A DNA stretch of 9,797 bases from Desulfobacterales bacterium (GTDB lineage Bacteria > Desulfobacterota > Desulfobacteria > Desulfobacterales > Desulfosalsimonadaceae): positions 1-9,797 of the forward strand of contig SLIE01000143.1 of NCBI GenBank assembly GCA_007135795.1. Reading direction: 5' to 3'. Shown one piece after another: positions 6,699-9,797 of this stretch. Under the pieces are notes generated by a model. That model searched no databases and was not told the DNA's origin. It was given only the letters and a program-made list of their open reading frames with translations. The translations under genes were made by a program, and so were the position numbers. Numbering within the stretch: the stretch's first letter is position 1; each line of letters begins with the position of its first letter.

Positions 6699-8450
6699 TC
6701 AAGTCTGTGTCACGCGAAGTACTTCTTCTATCGTGGTTACGCCCTCAAGGACTTTACTGATTCCATCCTGGTAAAGGGTGGTCATTCCGGATGCCACGGC
6801 TTCTCGTTTAAGCTGATGAGAATCGTAGGTCTTTAAAATCATGGTCTGTATTTTTTCATTGAGCACGAGTATCTCATAGATCCCCATTCTTCCGCGGTAT
6901 CCACTCAAAAAGCATTTTTCACAACTTTTTGCGCGATAGAATACGACATTTTCCACATCCCCCGGTTCAAGCCCGAGCCGTTTAAGCGATTCGGGTTCCG
7001 GTGTATACGGTTCCTTGCATGCATCACACAAAACCCGAATGAGTCTTTGCGCCATCACTGCCAGAACCGATGATGAGATCAGAAATGGCTCAATGCCCAA
7101 ATCTACAAGTCTCGTAATGGCGCTTGCGGAATCGTTGGTGTGAAGGGTCGAAAAAACGAGATGGCCGGTAAGTGCGGATTGTACACCGATCTCCGCAGTT
7201 TCAAGGTCGCGCATCTCTCCGATGAGAATGACATCCGGGTCTTGCCTGACAATGGACCGAAGCCCTTTTGCAAAGGTCAGCTCTATTTTCGGATTTACCT
7301 GTATCTGGCTGACGCCTTTTAACTGGTATTCAACAGGGTCTTCAATAGTAATAATATTAATATCGGCTGAATTAATTGACGACAAAATAGAATACAGGGT
7401 TGTTGTTTTTCCGCTCCCCGTGGGGCCCGTCACCAGTATGATCCCATGCGGGGTATGAATAAGCTCATCGATGGTCCGAAGTTTTTCAGATGCCAACCCG
7501 AGTTCGGAGAGCTTGAACAGGGACCCTGATTTGTTCAACAACCGAAGCACCACCCGCTCACCGTGCGTGACCGGTATTGTGGAAACCCTGACATCAACAC
7601 TCTGTTCTCCGATTTTCACCTCGAAGCGCCCATCTTGGGGGAGACGTTTTTCAGCAATATTCATCTTCGCCATGACCTTTATACGGGAAACCAGGGGCGC
7701 CTGCATCCACTTGGGCGGTGTGAGCATGTCATAGAGGATTCCGTCGACCCGGTAGCGAATCTTGAAGCTGTATTGTTCCGGTTCGATGTGAATATCGCTG
7801 GCTGCAATCTTCACGGATTGCGATATCACATGATTAACGAGCTTGATGATCGGTGCATCGCTCGTATCGTCGAGCAGATCGGCGGTCTCCTCTATTTCAC
7901 TGATGATATCCCCGCCATTTTCCTCCATATCCGCCACGAGCTGCTGGGCAGTATCCCGACTACTGTCAAAGGCGAGGTTGATCAGTGAGTAAATGGAATC
8001 CCTGGATGCCAGCACGAGTTCAAAATCATTGATTCCAAGGATTTTCACCAGATCATCCACCGGCTGAAATGCCGATGGATCATTGACGGCAATAACGGTT
8101 CTTTCCCCGTTTCCATCGGCAGGAACAAACGCTTCAAGGCCGGGAATCGATTTTCCGGTACGAACCGGTACCATTGCATACTTTTTCAAAAACCCAATAG
8201 GAACTTTGCGGGCAAACTCGATATCGACACCGTCAATGGGAAGTTTTTTCAAGACGGGGATATCATAGATATCCGCATATACCTTCAGGAGGTGAGATTC
8301 CGATATAAGTTTTTTCTTAAAAAGGATATCGGAAAGTGACACGTTCTGCTCAACCTTTAGCCGCTGTGCATCCTTAAGCGCATCCTTGTCCACGCCATAT
8401 TCATTTTCAAGGATATCCGACAATCGTCTATTGATCATTTTCATCGTCAT
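6699..8450 (-). CDS. gspE: Type II secretion system ATPase GspE
   Basis: The product is 583 residues. It is the cytoplasmic hexameric ATPase that drives pseudopilus assembly through GspF/GspL. An MshEN/T2SSE N-terminal domain occupies about 1-150. The catalytic core contains the Asp box near SDIHIEPEQ (218-226), Walker A GPTGSGKTT (342-350), a Walker B-type segment VILIGEMRD (407-415) and the His box STLHTND (434-440). A zinc-binding tetracysteine follows: Cys475/Cys478 and Cys510/Cys513 (C-x2-C, 31 residues, C-x2-C), typical of GspE and some PilB. All key residues are intact. I use ATG 8450; ATGs at 8444 and 8438 are equally possible, as none has a clear Shine-Dalgarno. The start overlaps the gspD 3' end by 23 bases, indicating translational coupling. 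PilB is the main alternative, but a GspD-type secretin next door argues for T2SS. Confidence 0.95.
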   Translation of the reverse strand: MTMKMINRRLSDILENEYGVDKDALKDAQRLKVEQNVSLSDILFKKKLISESHLLKVYADIYDIPVLKKLPIDGVDIEFARKVPIGFLKKYAMVPVRTGKSIPGLEAFVPADGNGERTVIAVNDPSAFQPVDDLVKILGINDFELVLASRDSIYSLINLAFDSSRDTAQQLVADMEENGGDIISEIEETADLLDDTSDAPIIKLVNHVISQSVKIAASDIHIEPEQYSFKIRYRVDGILYDMLTPPKWMQAPLVSRIKVMAKMNIAEKRLPQDGRFEVKIGEQSVDVRVSTIPVTHGERVVLRLLNKSGSLFKLSELGLASEKLRTIDELIHTPHGIILVTGPTGSGKTTTLYSILSSINSADINIITIEDPVEYQLKGVSQIQVNPKIELTFAKGLRSIVRQDPDVILIGEMRDLETAEIGVQSALTGHLVFSTLHTNDSASAITRLVDLGIEPFLISSSVLAVMAQRLIRVLCDACKEPYTPEPESLKRLGLEPGDVENVVFYRAKSCEKCFLSGYRGRMGIYEILVLNEKIQTMILKTYDSHQLKREAVASGMTTLYQDGISKVLEGVTTIEEVLRVTQT

Positions 8451-9797
8451 CCGATAATTCTATTACTTCACCATTTTTTTTAGGGCCACCGTAGAGTTTT
8501 ATACTTCCAGCAGTTTCCTTTTCAAAGAGATCTATCTTACGGTCATGTAGTGCAGTTGCTTCCTTGTCGTTCTCAATGACCTGGGGCGTTAGAAAAATAA
8601 AGAGATTGGTCTCTTCATTGCCGTCCGCCCGGGATTTAAAAAGCCATCCGAGTCCGGGAATACTTCCCAGGCAAGGGACTTTGTATTCGGTGGATGACAG
8701 GCTTTGATCAATGAGTCCACCAAGTACAACGGTACTTTTATCATTTACCTCGATTGTGGTCTGGATCGAACGCTGCAACGTGGTTGGCTGGAACTGATCC
8801 GTGGTACTTTCGAGTTTCGTGATCTCCTTGTTAATTTCCAACCGGATTTTACGCTCCTTGTTGATCTGCGGGGTGATCTCCAGTGCGATGCCGACGTCCT
8901 TGTATTCATAATTGCTGAAGTTGGTCTCACCGGTGGCCGCCCGGGTAAGATACGGGATGTTGCGACCGACCGTAATTCTAGCGGTTTCATTGTCGGTTGT
9001 CAGAATCTGCGGCGTGGACAGAATGTGAATGTCCCGGTCTTTGTGATATGCCTGTATAAGCGCGCTTATGCTGGGAAATCGGATACCGCTGACTTCTATG
9101 GCTTCACCGAAAACGCCCAGTGAAAAACCAGGAGGCAGTAGGGCGGCATTCGTTCCCATCGACGGCATGGCAAAATTAAATCCGCGGTCCCCCCCCATTG
9201 CCCCACCGGAAAAACCGGAGGCGATAACGCCGTCTTTTCCCCTGGCGCTCCCTTCCGCACCGACGGCCCATTCCGTCCCCAGGCGAAAGGATCTGTCCTT
9301 ACTAACTTCCATGATCAATACTTCAATATAAACCATGGGACGCGATATATCCAATTGCTCGATCACACTTCTCAATATGTCATAATCATCCTTGTCCGCA
9401 CGTATAATAAGACTGTTGGTCGAACTGTGAGCGGTAACACTCACCTTTCCAGACACCAGCGGAGCTGTTCTGCGACCGGATTCCCCTTCAGAAGGATTTG
9501 ACTGTGCCGGCAATTGCTGAAGAACTCCGACCAGGTCTTCGGCTTTCGCATTTTCAAGGTAGTAAACATTGATATTTTCCTTGCCGCGCGGAATCTCCCG
9601 ATCGATCATTTCTATCAGTTGCCTGATTTTTCTGGTATCTGATTCACTTGCGCCAAGAACGATGGAATTGGTGCGACCTTCAGGGATTGCCCTGATGCCA
9701 CCCCCCCTGCCAGGTCTGTCAAGTTCCTTTGAATCAAAGACCGATTCGATAATTCTCACGACATCATGGCTGTCTGCGAACCGAAGTGGAATGGTCG
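8428..9797 (-). CDS. gspD: Type II secretion system secretin GspD (N-terminus outside window)
   Basis: The frame is open to the window edge, giving 455 residues and a stop at 8428-8430. The GTG at 9759 is internal, because TIPLRFADSHDVV before it aligns with the start of a secretin N-domain. From the first complete codon, one N-domain spans about 1-68 (RTNSIVLGASESD) and the next about 74-152 (VYYLENAKAEDLVGVLQQLP through ISRPMVYIEVLIMEVS). The secretin core runs about 155-405, with ILSTPQILTTDNETARITVG, the GIALEITPQIN strand and the signature VPCLGSIPGLGWLFKSR near 373-389. GspD forms the multimeric outer-membrane channel through which folded proteins leave the periplasm. The C-terminal tail is about 45 residues, with a very acidic end (ELSDDDENDQ). 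The Gly/Ala/Ser-rich loop around residues 179-230 is the variable gate-proximal insert common in the family. It is the first visible gene of a gspD-gspE-TPR operon. Confidence 0.95.
   Translation of the reverse strand, partial: TIPLRFADSHDVVRIIESVFDSKELDRPGRGGGIRAIPEGRTNSIVLGASESDTRKIRQLIEMIDREIPRGKENINVYYLENAKAEDLVGVLQQLPAQSNPSEGESGRRTAPLVSGKVSVTAHSSTNSLIIRADKDDYDILRSVIEQLDISRPMVYIEVLIMEVSKDRSFRLGTEWAVGAEGSARGKDGVIASGFSGGAMGGDRGFNFAMPSMGTNAALLPPGFSLGVFGEAIEVSGIRFPSISALIQAYHKDRDIHILSTPQILTTDNETARITVGRNIPYLTRAATGETNFSNYEYKDVGIALEITPQINKERKIRLEINKEITKLESTTDQFQPTTLQRSIQTTIEVNDKSTVVLGGLIDQSLSSTEYKVPCLGSIPGLGWLFKSRADGNEETNLFIFLTPQVIENDKEATALHDRKIDLFEKETAGSIKLYGGPKKNGEVIELSDDDENDQ

Noticed and set aside
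7563..7988. 141-codon plus-strand frame inside gspE
   Set aside because: It is antisense to the strongly conserved ATPase domain, with no family features; a shadow frame.
8704..9123. 139-codon plus-strand frame inside gspD
   Set aside because: It is antisense to the secretin core; its openness follows from the codon pattern of gspD.
9757..9759. GTG at 9759 as the true start of gspD
   Set aside because: The frame stays open to the window edge and the residues before it fit a secretin N-domain, so the gene is cut by the window.

Overview
This window looks like an ordinary chromosomal region of a Gram-negative, probably Desulfobacterota-like, bacterium. The case rests on type II secretion genes (secretin, ATPase, inner-membrane platform), an E. 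coli-type Asd, moderate base composition and long repeat-bearing intergenic spacers. There is no rRNA, marker gene or taxon-specific pathway here, so the taxonomic suggestion is an inference. I see no defence island, CRISPR array, tRNA, rRNA or intact transposase.

Left part (1-2280, + strand): the 3' end of aroQ (type II 3-dehydroquinate dehydratase) overlaps by 4 bases (ATGA) a 494-residue polytopic membrane protein with C-terminal HEAT-like repeats. That gene overlaps a CPBP-family intramembrane protease. The overlaps suggest one translationally coupled transcript. The middle gene has no function I can name.

Spacer 2281-2766: a convergent, non-coding region holding two inverted copies of a palindromic repeat of about 50 bp, arranged like a small BIME/MITE-type element. 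Next comes asd (2767-3879, - strand), complete and with the catalytic residues in place. It has a consensus-like -10 box, a good Shine-Dalgarno sequence and an upstream 10-bp direct repeat with a 22-bp period.

Spacer 3880-4283: an AT-rich divergent region leading to gspF (4284-5513, + strand). Between gspF and the next gene lies a strongly structured stretch (about 5519-5690) that resembles the 5' domain I part of a group II intron, apparently without any intron-encoded protein.

Right part (5709-9797, - strand): a gspD-gspE-TPR operon read leftwards. The gspD 5' end runs off the window, gspD and gspE overlap, and gspE is followed after about 24 bases by an exported TPR protein with a hydrophobic C-terminal domain. 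GspD (outer-membrane secretin), GspE (cytoplasmic ATPase) and GspF (inner-membrane platform) would work together in one type II secretion machine. gspF, however, sits on the opposite strand, pointing towards the gspDE operon, instead of following gspE as it usually does. That inversion, with the intron-like fragment lying at the junction, is the most notable structural feature of the window.
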